A stretch of 64,000 nt of DNA, taken from assembly GCF_900199405.1 (NCBI RefSeq), contig NZ_LT963430.1:1767605-1831604 (forward strand), read 5' to 3'. A program made the position numbers and the translations under genes. Below, piece by piece: positions 26,079 through 33,794 of the stretch (its first letter is position 1; the number at the start of each line of letters is the position of its first letter). The notes under the pieces are model-generated. The model saw only the letters and a list, made by a program, of their open reading frames with translations. It did not search any database and was not told where the DNA came from. Origin of the DNA: Beduinella massiliensis. GTDB taxonomy: Bacteria; Bacillota; Clostridia; Christensenellales; Aristaeellaceae.

Positions 26079-27490
26079 TGGCGGTGGACGACGAGATCTG
26101 GGTGCTTCGGGGGCTGAAGCGCTTCATCGACTGGGAGAGCCAGGGCTTTACCGTCGTATCCACCTTTACGGACCCGCAGAAAGCGTATTTGACGTTTCAG
26201 GAGGACCCGGCGGACGTCGTTTTTGTCGACATCCGCATGGCGGGCATCGACGGCCTGACCCTGATCGAGATGATGCGGGGCTGCCGGAGGGAGACGCAGT
26301 TCGTCATCCTCAGCGCGCATTCCCAGTTCGACTACGCCAAGCGGGCCATATCCCTCGGCGTGGCGGATTACCTGGTGAAGCCCATCACCCGGGAAGCGCT
26401 CCTCCAAATGCTCAAGGTGCTGCGCGCGAGGCTGGACGAGGCGCGGACGCAGGCGGAACGCAGCAGGCTTTACGACTGCCTGATGCGGCCCGATTTTGTC
26501 ATTACCCCACAGACGTTTCAGGCGCTGACGGGATTTGGCGCGGACACCGGCAGCGTGCTGGGCGCCTTTTGCTGGGAGAAAGCGGATTTTGTGCCGGAAG
26601 TCCGGGAAGGCGGCCTGAACGTCTTCGGATCAAGCGATGGACGTGTTTCGTACGCCCTATGTCAGGTGATGCCGGAGGAATGGGAGCGCCTGTGCGCCGA
26701 TATGGATACGGCGGCTCGGCAGGCATGCCTGTCGATCGGCGGAAGCGAAGCGTTCAGGGATTGCGCTGCCGTGCACCGGGCGTTGGACTGCGCGCAAAGG
26801 GGAGCAAGCCAGCCCTTTTTCACCCGTGCGAACGGGCTGTATCGGGTCTCGTTTGAGCACGTCACCCCGCCGGAAATCGAGGGCGTGCTGCAAATGGTGC
26901 GCGCGGGCGGTTATGAGGCGGCGGCGCACGTCCTGGAGGAGTGGGAAGGTACGCGCTGCGCGAAGACGTGGGACGTCAGTGACGCGCTTTACCTGTATCG
27001 GGAAGCGGCACACATGCTGCAAGCGGGTGCGGGCGTCGGCGCCGCGGCAGCAAAGGCGCGCCTGATTACATCGCCCCAGGCGATGGTGCAGACCTTTGGA
27101 AACTTTGAGACGCTGCGGGTAAACCTCTGCGCGATGCTCCTTGGCGCGGGCGCGTCGAGCGGAACGCTGGAGATCATGCGCGTGGAGGAATACATCGGTG
27201 CGCACTATACGCAGGCCGTCACCGTTCAGCAAATCGCCTGCGCGTTTCACGTCGATCCGGAACACTTGGGACGCATGTACCGTAAAAAGCTCGGAAAGAG
27301 CATTCACCAGTCGATCTCCGAAAAACGAATCGACTATGCCTGCCGACTGCTGAGGACGAGCGAAATTGCCGTGCAGGAGGTCGCGGGGCTCAGCGGGTTT
27401 TCCGATCCGTTTTACTTCAACAAGGTATTTAAAAAAACCGTGGGCATGACGCCCTCGCAGTATAGGACGGCCGAAAAGCACCAAAAATAG
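26066..27490 (+). CDS. YesN-like response regulator with AraC DNA-binding domain
   Basis: A 474-residue regulator. The receiver (1-120) has phospho-Asp55 in VVFVDIRMAG and the conserved Lys in LVKPI. A poorly conserved middle section follows, and the last 100 residues are an AraC double helix-turn-helix (TVQQIACAFHVDPEHLGRMYRK, FSDPFYFNKVFKKTVGMTPSQYR region). It overlaps the kinase gene by 13 bases. It should activate the ABC transporter and glycosidase genes that start 115 bases downstream. Confidence 0.94.
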   Translation: MYRVMAVDDEIWVLRGLKRFIDWESQGFTVVSTFTDPQKAYLTFQEDPADVVFVDIRMAGIDGLTLIEMMRGCRRETQFVILSAHSQFDYAKRAISLGVADYLVKPITREALLQMLKVLRARLDEARTQAERSRLYDCLMRPDFVITPQTFQALTGFGADTGSVLGAFCWEKADFVPEVREGGLNVFGSSDGRVSYALCQVMPEEWERLCADMDTAARQACLSIGGSEAFRDCAAVHRALDCAQRGASQPFFTRANGLYRVSFEHVTPPEIEGVLQMVRAGGYEAAAHVLEEWEGTRCAKTWDVSDALYLYREAAHMLQAGAGVGAAAAKARLITSPQAMVQTFGNFETLRVNLCAMLLGAGASSGTLEIMRVEEYIGAHYTQAVTVQQIACAFHVDPEHLGRMYRKKLGKSIHQSISEKRIDYACRLLRTSEIAVQEVAGLSGFSDPFYFNKVFKKTVGMTPSQYRTAEKHQK

Positions 27491-27605
27491 CGCGGATTTT
27501 TCCATGTGCCGGGGAGGTGTTCTCTGGTAAGATGAAAGCATGAAAGCGAGAACGCGGCGCCATCCGGAGGGCGCGCGGTCCGCACAGCAGCGAAGGAGGA
27601 TTCTC

Positions 27606-28868
27606 ATGCGTAAGGGATTATCGGTTTTGCTTTGCCTGGTACTGTCGATGCTCATGGTTCTGCCGGCGTTGGCGGAAGACAAGGTGGAGCTGCAATTCGT
27701 CCTTTGGGGAACCAATGAAGGCCTGACCTCCGTGTTCGATCTGGTGGATCAGTACAACGCGTCGCAGGACGGCATCCACGTGACCGTCAACGGCGTCGAT
27801 CCGAGCGTTTACTTTCAGAAGCTGAACGCCTTCTTCTCTTCCGGCACCGCGCCGGACATCATTCAGGTGGCTGCGGACTATGGCAACGAGTATACCGCGA
27901 AGGGCGTGTTCGCGCCGCTGGACGCATATCTGACCGACGACCTGAAGGGCGAATGGGCGGAAAGCCTGCTCGACGCGCTCAAGACTGACGGCGTGCAGTA
28001 CGCGATCCCGATCGGCGTTCAGGTGAGCTTCATCGCCTACAACAAGGCGCTTTTCGACGAGGCAGGCCTGCCATACCCGACGAAGGACTGGACGGAAGCG
28101 GAGTTCCTGGAGACCGTGAAGAAGCTGACGGCGCCGGAAAAGAATCAGTACGGCATCCTCGTGTCCGGCAGCGCAAACGAGACGATCCGCAACATGTACG
28201 GCGATTATTGCTATGACTGGGATACGAACACCATGACGGCGACGGAAAACCCCTCGTTCAAGCATGCTGTGGAGCTCTTCTACAACCTGTTCGTGACGGA
28301 CAAGGCGACGCCCGCCGCCACGAGCACGAAGGACATCGGCGGCGGCTTTGAAACGGGCAAGTACCCGATGGCGATCATTCACTATTGGGACATCGCGTCG
28401 CTCTCCTCGACCATCGGCGATTCGTTCGACTGGGATATCGTGCAGTTCCCGATGAACGAGGAATACGGCGTTCGCTGGCAGTCCCCGCTGTACGTACAGG
28501 CGATGTCGATCGCAAACACCAGCGAGCACAAGGAAGAGGCGTTTGAGTTCATCAAGTGGTGGGCGACGAACGCCGCGCCGCAGACCTCGATGGCGGATTC
28601 CTTCCCCGCGAGCACGGCGATTCAGAGCAGCGCGGACTACATGGCGAGCTTCCCGGACGGTCATACGTACGACAAGCAGGTGGTCATCGATACCATCGCC
28701 GAGCAGGGTACTGCGTGGTGGAACTGCGGAATCATCGCGGAGATCAACGACAACGTCATCAAGCCGGCGATCGAAAAGCTGCTCCTTCAGACGGAGTCGG
28801 TCGGCGTGGACGAGACGATTGAAACCATCCAGACGAAGGGCCAGCAGCTCTTTGACATGGACTTCTGA
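27606..28868 (+). CDS. ABC sugar transporter, extracellular solute-binding protein
   Basis: A 420-residue family 1 binding protein (CUT1 type). A signal peptide of about 23 residues ends VLPALAED, cleavable after ALA. There is no lipobox cysteine, unlike most Gram-positive binding proteins. Binding-protein landmarks include LQFVLWGTNEG and YAIPIGVQVSFIAYNKALFDEAG. GGAGG precedes the ATG. It captures an oligosaccharide for the two permeases downstream; given the GH43-type enzyme, an arabinose- or xylose-containing glycan is plausible but not shown. Confidence 0.94.
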   Translation: MRKGLSVLLCLVLSMLMVLPALAEDKVELQFVLWGTNEGLTSVFDLVDQYNASQDGIHVTVNGVDPSVYFQKLNAFFSSGTAPDIIQVAADYGNEYTAKGVFAPLDAYLTDDLKGEWAESLLDALKTDGVQYAIPIGVQVSFIAYNKALFDEAGLPYPTKDWTEAEFLETVKKLTAPEKNQYGILVSGSANETIRNMYGDYCYDWDTNTMTATENPSFKHAVELFYNLFVTDKATPAATSTKDIGGGFETGKYPMAIIHYWDIASLSSTIGDSFDWDIVQFPMNEEYGVRWQSPLYVQAMSIANTSEHKEEAFEFIKWWATNAAPQTSMADSFPASTAIQSSADYMASFPDGHTYDKQVVIDTIAEQGTAWWNCGIIAEINDNVIKPAIEKLLLQTESVGVDETIETIQTKGQQLFDMDF

Positions 28869-28888
28869 TTCGTCACAGCGAAATGCAC

Positions 28889-28922
28889 GGGCGAAACCGG
28901 GGAGCGATCCCCGGCTTCGCCC
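28889..28922 (+). other. Stable intercistronic hairpin between binding-protein and permease genes
   Basis: GGGCGAA/TTCGCCC and CCGGGGA/TCCCCGG stack with one A-C mismatch around a GCGA (GNRA) loop. No T-run follows (CTATTATGGG), so it fits a 3' RNA-stabilising or attenuating hairpin better than a terminator. Confidence 0.65.
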
Positions 28923-28963
28923 CTATTATGGGCGTTTCCAGCCATGAAGGGGAGGATGACGAC

Positions 28964-29881
28964 ATGAATGCCGCCCTGACCAAGCCAAGCAGGCGCCGCC
29001 GCAGCCTGATACGAAGGCGCAATAATCTTTTCTTTTATATCTTTATTTCCCCCTGGCTTATCGGTTTCCTGGGCCTTACCATCGGCCCGATGCTGTATTC
29101 GCTGTTCGGGGCGCTTTCCAAATGGGACGGGGTAACGGCCCCGCAGTTCATCGGCATGAAGAACTTCGTGCGCCTGTTCACTTACGACGACCTGTTCCTC
29201 AAGTCGCTTAAAAATACGTTTCTATACGTGCTGATGAGCGTGCCCTCGAGCGTCGCCCTCGCGCTGCTGCTCGCTTTTCTGCTCAACATGAAGCACAGGG
29301 GAACGGGAATCTTTCAGGCGATCTTTTATTTCCCGTCTGTGAGCGCGGGCATCGCGGTGTACATGGTGTGGATCTGGCTGTTCAACGGCGAGGTCGGCGT
29401 GTTCAACTACCTGCTTTCCCTGCTGGGCATTCAGGGGCCGCGGTGGCTGTCGGACCCCAAGTGGGCGATGACGTCCATGGTCATCATGAACCTGACGTTC
29501 TGCGGCGGGCAAATGCTCATCTTTTTGGCGGGCCTTAAGCAGATTCCCGCGCAGTATTATGAGGCCGCGACGATCGACGGCGCCAGCGGGGCCCAGCAGT
29601 TTTTTCGGATTACCATTCCGCTGCTCTCGCCGACCGTGTTGTTCAACGGCATCATGGCGATGATCAGCGCATTCCAGATCTTTGGACAGGCGCTGATTCT
29701 GACGGAGGGCGGCCCGGTGCAGTCGACCTATGTGATGTCGCTATTCATCTACAACAACGCGTTCCTGTACGGAAAGTTCGGGTATTCCTCGGCCGCGTCC
29801 TGGGTGCTGTTCCTGATCCTCATGGGAATCAGCCTGGTCGTCATGAAGCTTTCGGATAAACACGTCAATTACGAGATGTAA
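28964..29881 (+). CDS. ABC sugar transporter permease, MalF/LplB-like
   Basis: A 305-residue permease with six membrane helices. The EAA loop contacting the ATPase is visible as YYEAATIDGASGAQQFFRI. ATG 28964 follows GGGGAGG by a normal distance. It pairs with the next gene to form the membrane channel. No ATP-binding subunit is encoded here, so a shared MsmX-type ATPase elsewhere is expected, as is common for CUT1 systems in Firmicutes. Confidence 0.95.
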   Translation: MNAALTKPSRRRRSLIRRRNNLFFYIFISPWLIGFLGLTIGPMLYSLFGALSKWDGVTAPQFIGMKNFVRLFTYDDLFLKSLKNTFLYVLMSVPSSVALALLLAFLLNMKHRGTGIFQAIFYFPSVSAGIAVYMVWIWLFNGEVGVFNYLLSLLGIQGPRWLSDPKWAMTSMVIMNLTFCGGQMLIFLAGLKQIPAQYYEAATIDGASGAQQFFRITIPLLSPTVLFNGIMAMISAFQIFGQALILTEGGPVQSTYVMSLFIYNNAFLYGKFGYSSAASWVLFLILMGISLVVMKLSDKHVNYEM

Positions 29882-29894
29882 GGAGGGCGCTTTT

Positions 29895-30758
29895 ATGGAA
29901 ATCACGGATGCAGGCAGGCGCACCTTCAGAAAATGCGCGTCGTCAGTCCTCTGGTACGCCGTGATGCTCATGCTCGGCTTTGTATTCGTACTGCCGTTCT
30001 TTTACATGCTCTCTACGGCGTTCAAGACGCCCGGGCAATGCATCGCGTATCCGCCGCAGTTTATTCCCAACCCGTTTACGCTGCGCTGCTTTGAAACGGC
30101 GTTCAGTCAGTTCCCTTTCTGGCGCTATACGCTCAACAGCGTGTTTGTCACCGCGCTTTGCGTCTTGGGGACGCTGCTGAGCTGCTCGTTCGTCGCGTTC
30201 GGCTTCGCCCGCGTGAAAGGCGCTTTTCGGAACTTTTGGTTTACCATGCTGCTGAGCACGATGATGATTCCGAGCTTCGTGACGCTTTTGCCGCTGTTTA
30301 CAATTTACGTCAAGCTGCATTGGATCAACACGTACCTGCCGCTCATCGTGCCGTCCTTTCTGGCGATGAACGCATTTTCGATCTTTCTGCTGCGGCAGTT
30401 CTTCATGGGATTTCCCATCGAGCTGGACGAGGCCGCCTCGATCGACGGGTGCTCTTACTTCGGCATCCTGTACAAGATTCTGCTGCCCAACGCAAAGACA
30501 GTGCTCTTCGTGGTGGCGATCTTTGCGCTGGTCGGCGCGTGGAACGACTTTTTCGGCCCGATGATCTATCTGAACGACAACAGCAAGTACACGCTGGCCG
30601 TCGGCCTGATCCTGTTCAAGTCCAATTACGGTGCGACGCTGGACCTGGGGCCGATGATGGCGGTGGCGCTCGTGTCCATCCTGCCGGTGCTGCTCCTCTA
30701 CATCGCGGCGCAAAAGTATTTTGTACAGGGCATCGTCACGACCGGCCTGAAAGGATGA
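29895..30758 (+). CDS. ABC sugar transporter permease, MalG/AraQ-like
   Basis: A 287-residue permease with six membrane helices and the EAA loop LDEAASIDGCSYFGILYKI. It is the second half of the transporter channel. AAGGAGGG stands ahead of the ATG, and the gap from the first permease is 13 bases. The glycosidase gene begins four bases after its stop. Confidence 0.95.
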   Translation: MEITDAGRRTFRKCASSVLWYAVMLMLGFVFVLPFFYMLSTAFKTPGQCIAYPPQFIPNPFTLRCFETAFSQFPFWRYTLNSVFVTALCVLGTLLSCSFVAFGFARVKGAFRNFWFTMLLSTMMIPSFVTLLPLFTIYVKLHWINTYLPLIVPSFLAMNAFSIFLLRQFFMGFPIELDEAASIDGCSYFGILYKILLPNAKTVLFVVAIFALVGAWNDFFGPMIYLNDNSKYTLAVGLILFKSNYGATLDLGPMMAVALVSILPVLLLYIAAQKYFVQGIVTTGLKG

Positions 30759-30762
30759 GCGT

Positions 30763-32178
30763 ATGGAAACCTATGTCAACCCAATCCTGAACGGAGATTA
30801 TCCCGACCCGACTCTCGTCCGTGTCGGCGGGGATTACTACATGACCTATTCGTGCGCGGAGCTTACGCCGGGGCTGAAGATCCTGCATTCGCGAGATCTC
30901 GTCCATTGGCGGACGCTTTGCAGCGCAGTACTGAATGCGGGATGCATCGCCGCGCCGGAGCTGATCTGCCACGAGGAGCTTTTTTATCTGTATTACCCGG
31001 CGAACGGGACGAACTACGTCGTGACGGCCAGGGATCCGGCGGGTCCCTGGAGCGATCCGGTGGATCTGAAAATCGGGGCGATCGACCCGGGACACGTCGT
31101 CGGCCCGGACGGCACGCGCTATCTTTACGTGAGCGGAGGCAGCGCGTTTGAGCTGAGTGCGGATGGCCTGCGGGTGGTGCGCAGCCTGGGACGCCTGTAC
31201 GAGGGATGGAATTACGATCCGACGCTGCACACCGAGGGCAAATGGCTGGAATCGCCCAAGTTTTTTCAGCGTGGCGGCATGTACTATCTGGTAAGCGCGC
31301 AGGGCGGCACGTCCGGTCCGTCTACCGCGCATATGTGCGTCGTCGCGCGGGCCCGGCATCCGCTCGGCCCCTGGGAGAACGCGCCGAACAACCCGATCGT
31401 GCATACCTGGAACCGATCCGAGCGCTGGTGGTGCAAGGGGCACGGCACCATCTTTGAGACGGCGGCAGGTCAATGGTACATCGTCTACCACGCCTACGAG
31501 CGGGGCTTCCTGAACCATGGAAGAAAGACGCTGCTGCAAAAGGTGGATTGGACCGAGGATGGATGGCCGTATGTACCGGGAGACGCGGCGGAGGAAGCGC
31601 CTGCGCCCCTGCCGCAGCAGGCGGCGGAGGACGCAATGGAAGACTCCTTCGCCGGCGGACGCGTCAAGCCGTATTGGGCGTTCTGGGGACGCTGCGCCCC
31701 GGCGCGCGTCGGCGCGTCGGAGCGCGGAGGCATCCGCATGGAGGGGCAGGGCGCGGCCATCGCGGATGCCTGCCCGATGACGCTGCCCTGCGGACTGAAG
31801 ACCTATGCGGCGACGGTCGACGTCGAACTGGAAGGGGAGGCCACCGGCGGGGTTACGCTCTTTTTCGCCCCGCAGGCACATTGCGGCATCGGGCTCGCGC
31901 CCGGCTGTGTTCAGCTTTACAAGTACGGGAAGCCCTATGTGCGCATTCCGGAGCTTTGGCGCAGGGCGACGCTGCGCATCGTGAACGACGAACACGACGT
32001 CAGCTATCAGTACCGTGTGCCGGGCGGCGAGTGGATAGACATCGACTTCGGCTGCGAGGTTTCCGGGCTGAACCATAACGCGCTCGGCGGATACGCCAGC
32101 CTGCGGCCGGGTATTTTCGTGTGCGGACAGGGCGCGGCGCGCTTTTCAAACTTTAGCGTAAAACCGCTGGATGCGTAG
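30763..32178 (+). CDS. Glycoside hydrolase family 43-type enzyme, intracellular
   Basis: A 471-residue enzyme without signal peptide. Residues 1-300 form the five-bladed propeller: catalytic Asp in DYPDPTLVRVGGDYYM, the second Asp in AIDPGHVVGPDG and the acid Glu in WLESPKFF. The last 150 residues form a beta-sandwich often found in GH43 proteins. Family members release arabinose or xylose from oligosaccharides. As the last gene of the transport operon it probably degrades the imported sugar. A terminator follows. Confidence 0.88.
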   Translation: METYVNPILNGDYPDPTLVRVGGDYYMTYSCAELTPGLKILHSRDLVHWRTLCSAVLNAGCIAAPELICHEELFYLYYPANGTNYVVTARDPAGPWSDPVDLKIGAIDPGHVVGPDGTRYLYVSGGSAFELSADGLRVVRSLGRLYEGWNYDPTLHTEGKWLESPKFFQRGGMYYLVSAQGGTSGPSTAHMCVVARARHPLGPWENAPNNPIVHTWNRSERWWCKGHGTIFETAAGQWYIVYHAYERGFLNHGRKTLLQKVDWTEDGWPYVPGDAAEEAPAPLPQQAAEDAMEDSFAGGRVKPYWAFWGRCAPARVGASERGGIRMEGQGAAIADACPMTLPCGLKTYAATVDVELEGEATGGVTLFFAPQAHCGIGLAPGCVQLYKYGKPYVRIPELWRRATLRIVNDEHDVSYQYRVPGGEWIDIDFGCEVSGLNHNALGGYASLRPGIFVCGQGAARFSNFSVKPLDA

Positions 32179-32197
32179 GAGGAAGCGGAGATTCACC

Positions 32198-32232
32198 GCG
32201 GCGGCAGATTCTTCTCTGCCGCCGCTTTACTT
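32198..32232 (+). terminator. Terminator of the sugar-transport operon
   Basis: Eleven-pair stem GCGGCGGCAGA/TCTGCCGCCGC with a six-base loop, followed by TTTACTT. A TATAAT at 32250 may belong to a promoter for the next gene, though no good -35 is seen. Confidence 0.75.
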
Positions 32233-32288
32233 GGATGCCGAAAACGGGTATAATAAGTAGGAATTTTTGATGGAAGGAATTAAGATCG

Positions 32289-32957
32289 ATGAAGATACTG
32301 TGCGTGGTCGGCATCCGCGCTTCCGGAAAGACGACGATCGTGGAGGAACTGACGAAAGAGCTGCGCCGCCGGGGAAAGCGCGTAGGGACCGTGAAGACGG
32401 TCTTCTGCCCGTCGTTCAGCATCGACAACCCGACGAGCAACACGGCGCGCCACGCGCGGGCAGGCGCTGAGATCGTCACGGCGAAGGCGCGCAACGAGAC
32501 GGCGGTTTTATACCAGCGTCCGCTTACGAACGCCGAGATCCTCGCTCACTACGTGGATCTGGATTACGTGCTGCTGGAGGGGGATTACCGCGCGCCCGTG
32601 CCGCGCATCGTCGCCGCGCACCAGGCACAGGACGCCCGCGAGCGGATAAACGAATGGACGATCGCCGTCTCCGGACGCCTGGCAAACAGCGCGCAGGAGC
32701 TGGACGGACTGCCTGTGGTGAGCCCGCTCCGTCAGATCGAGGAGCTATGCGACCGGGTGGAGGCGTGCAGGGAGCAGCCGGTCGAGGCGCTCGACGAGCT
32801 GCTCGCGGAGAACCCGGCGACATCCGGCGGGGATTTCTGCCAGTGCGGCTGCCATAAGCACCAACGAAAGCTTGACGAGGTGACCGTCAGCGTGGGCGGC
32901 AAGGAGATCGCATTGACGCCCGAACAGGAGAAAATCATTCGTGATTGGTGTAAATAG
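32289..32957 (+). CDS. MobB-like P-loop GTPase with Cys-rich C-terminal extension
   Basis: A 222-residue protein resembling MobB, the GTP-binding helper of molybdopterin guanine dinucleotide synthesis. The P-loop is GIRASGKTT, followed by VGTVKTVF and a DYVLLEGDY strand where MobB has its Walker B/EGxK region. The C-terminal 45 residues hold a Cys/His cluster (FCQCGCHKH) and end in RDWCK. No other molybdenum cofactor gene is in the window, so the role could differ. AAGGAA lies about ten bases before ATG. It is followed by rubrerythrin after 54 bases. Confidence 0.72.
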   Translation: MKILCVVGIRASGKTTIVEELTKELRRRGKRVGTVKTVFCPSFSIDNPTSNTARHARAGAEIVTAKARNETAVLYQRPLTNAEILAHYVDLDYVLLEGDYRAPVPRIVAAHQAQDARERINEWTIAVSGRLANSAQELDGLPVVSPLRQIEELCDRVEACREQPVEALDELLAENPATSGGDFCQCGCHKHQRKLDEVTVSVGGKEIALTPEQEKIIRDWCK

Positions 32958-33011
32958 AACGTATAAGCTTTTCCACTCCTGCGTATAATACAGGGGACAG
33001 GAGGGGAAAAC

Positions 33012-33608
33012 ATGGTAGAGTTTCAAAACAGCGTTACGAAGGAAAACCTGATGCGCGCGTTTGCGGGCGAGAGCCAGGCGAGAAACCGCTACACCTTTGC
33101 GGCGTCGGCGGCAAAAAAGGCGAATCTGCACGTCGTGGAGCAGGCGTTCTTGTTCACCGCGGGGCAGGAGAAGGAGCACGCTGAAATCTTCTACAACTTT
33201 TTGAAGCCCGTCGCGGGCGAAACGATCACCGTGGACGGCGGCTACCCGGTCGATCTGGCGGACGACGTGGCGACACTGCTGCGCATGGCGGAGCACAACG
33301 AGTACGAGGAAGCCGTGAGCGTCTATGTGGGTTTTGCCCAGGTCGCACGCAGCGAAGGCTTTGAAAATATTGCCCTTGCGTTTGAGCAGATCGCGAAGAT
33401 CGAAAAGACGCACGGCGAGCGCTTCGCCCGGCTGGCGCAGCTGATGGAATCGGGCGAGCTGTTCGACAGCAAGGGGCAGGAAACCGTGTGGATGTGCCTG
33501 AACTGCGGCCACATTCACAATGGCCCGAAGCCGCCGATGGTATGCCCGGTCTGTCATCACGACCAGGGATATTTCATCCGCTGGACGATGGCGCCATTTG
33601 GAGAGTGA
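33012..33608 (+). CDS. rbr: Rubrerythrin
   Basis: A 198-residue non-heme iron peroxidase that detoxifies hydrogen peroxide in anaerobes. The N-terminal ferritin-like four-helix domain shows the iron-binding pattern AFAGESQARNRY and GQEKEHAE, with the second pair in AEHNEYEEA and KIEKTHGER. The C-terminal rubredoxin-like domain has CLNCG and CPVCHHD, enough for one iron. It has a TATAAT at 32984 and AGGAGGGG before the ATG. A terminator follows, so it is a single-gene unit. Confidence 0.97.
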   Translation: MVEFQNSVTKENLMRAFAGESQARNRYTFAASAAKKANLHVVEQAFLFTAGQEKEHAEIFYNFLKPVAGETITVDGGYPVDLADDVATLLRMAEHNEYEEAVSVYVGFAQVARSEGFENIALAFEQIAKIEKTHGERFARLAQLMESGELFDSKGQETVWMCLNCGHIHNGPKPPMVCPVCHHDQGYFIRWTMAPFGE

Positions 33609-33640
33609 GCCGCCGTCATTCCCGGCTAAAAACTGTACGG

Positions 33641-33685
33641 AAGCGCCCGGCGCAAGTTTTCGCTTGCCTGCCGGGCGCTTTTGTG
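33641..33685 (+). terminator. Terminator after rubrerythrin
   Basis: AAGCGCCCGGC pairs with GCCGGGCGCTT (11 pairs); an inner GCAAG/CTTGC extends the hairpin, and TTGTGTT follows. Confidence 0.75.
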
Positions 33686-33692
33686 TTATAGT
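33664..33692 (+). promoter_or_regulatory. Promoter for the MATE gene leader
   Basis: TTGCCT (33664-33669), 17-base spacer, TATAGT (33687-33692). It overlaps the rubrerythrin terminator and would give a leader of about 95 bases before the MATE start. Confidence 0.5.
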
Positions 33693-33726
33693 ATATCCGT
33701 TTCGCAAAGGGCGGGGCTACAGATTT

Positions 33727-33778
33727 CCTCATTTCTGAGACTAAAATGAGGCGATTGCGTGGCCTCGTCCTTTTATTT
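33727..33778 (+). promoter_or_regulatory. Possible attenuator leader of the MATE gene
   Basis: Two hairpins compete for the same bases. CCTCATTT/AAATGAGG (33727-33734 with 33744-33751) excludes ATGAGGC/GCCTCGT (33746-33752 with 33762-33768). The second hairpin is followed by CCTTTTATTT and looks like a terminator. I do not recognise a known riboswitch aptamer in the 5' part. Confidence 0.4.
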
Positions 33779-33794
33779 GGAAGGAGAATCACTC

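Noticed and set aside
27530-27550. ATGAAAGC direct repeat considered as a catabolite control (cre) site
   Set aside because: It is a direct repeat, not the inverted cre pattern, and the matches fall on only one half-site.
30736-32076. 446-codon minus-strand open frame opposite the GH43-type gene
   Set aside because: Antisense shadow; the plus strand holds the catalytic triad and operon spacing.
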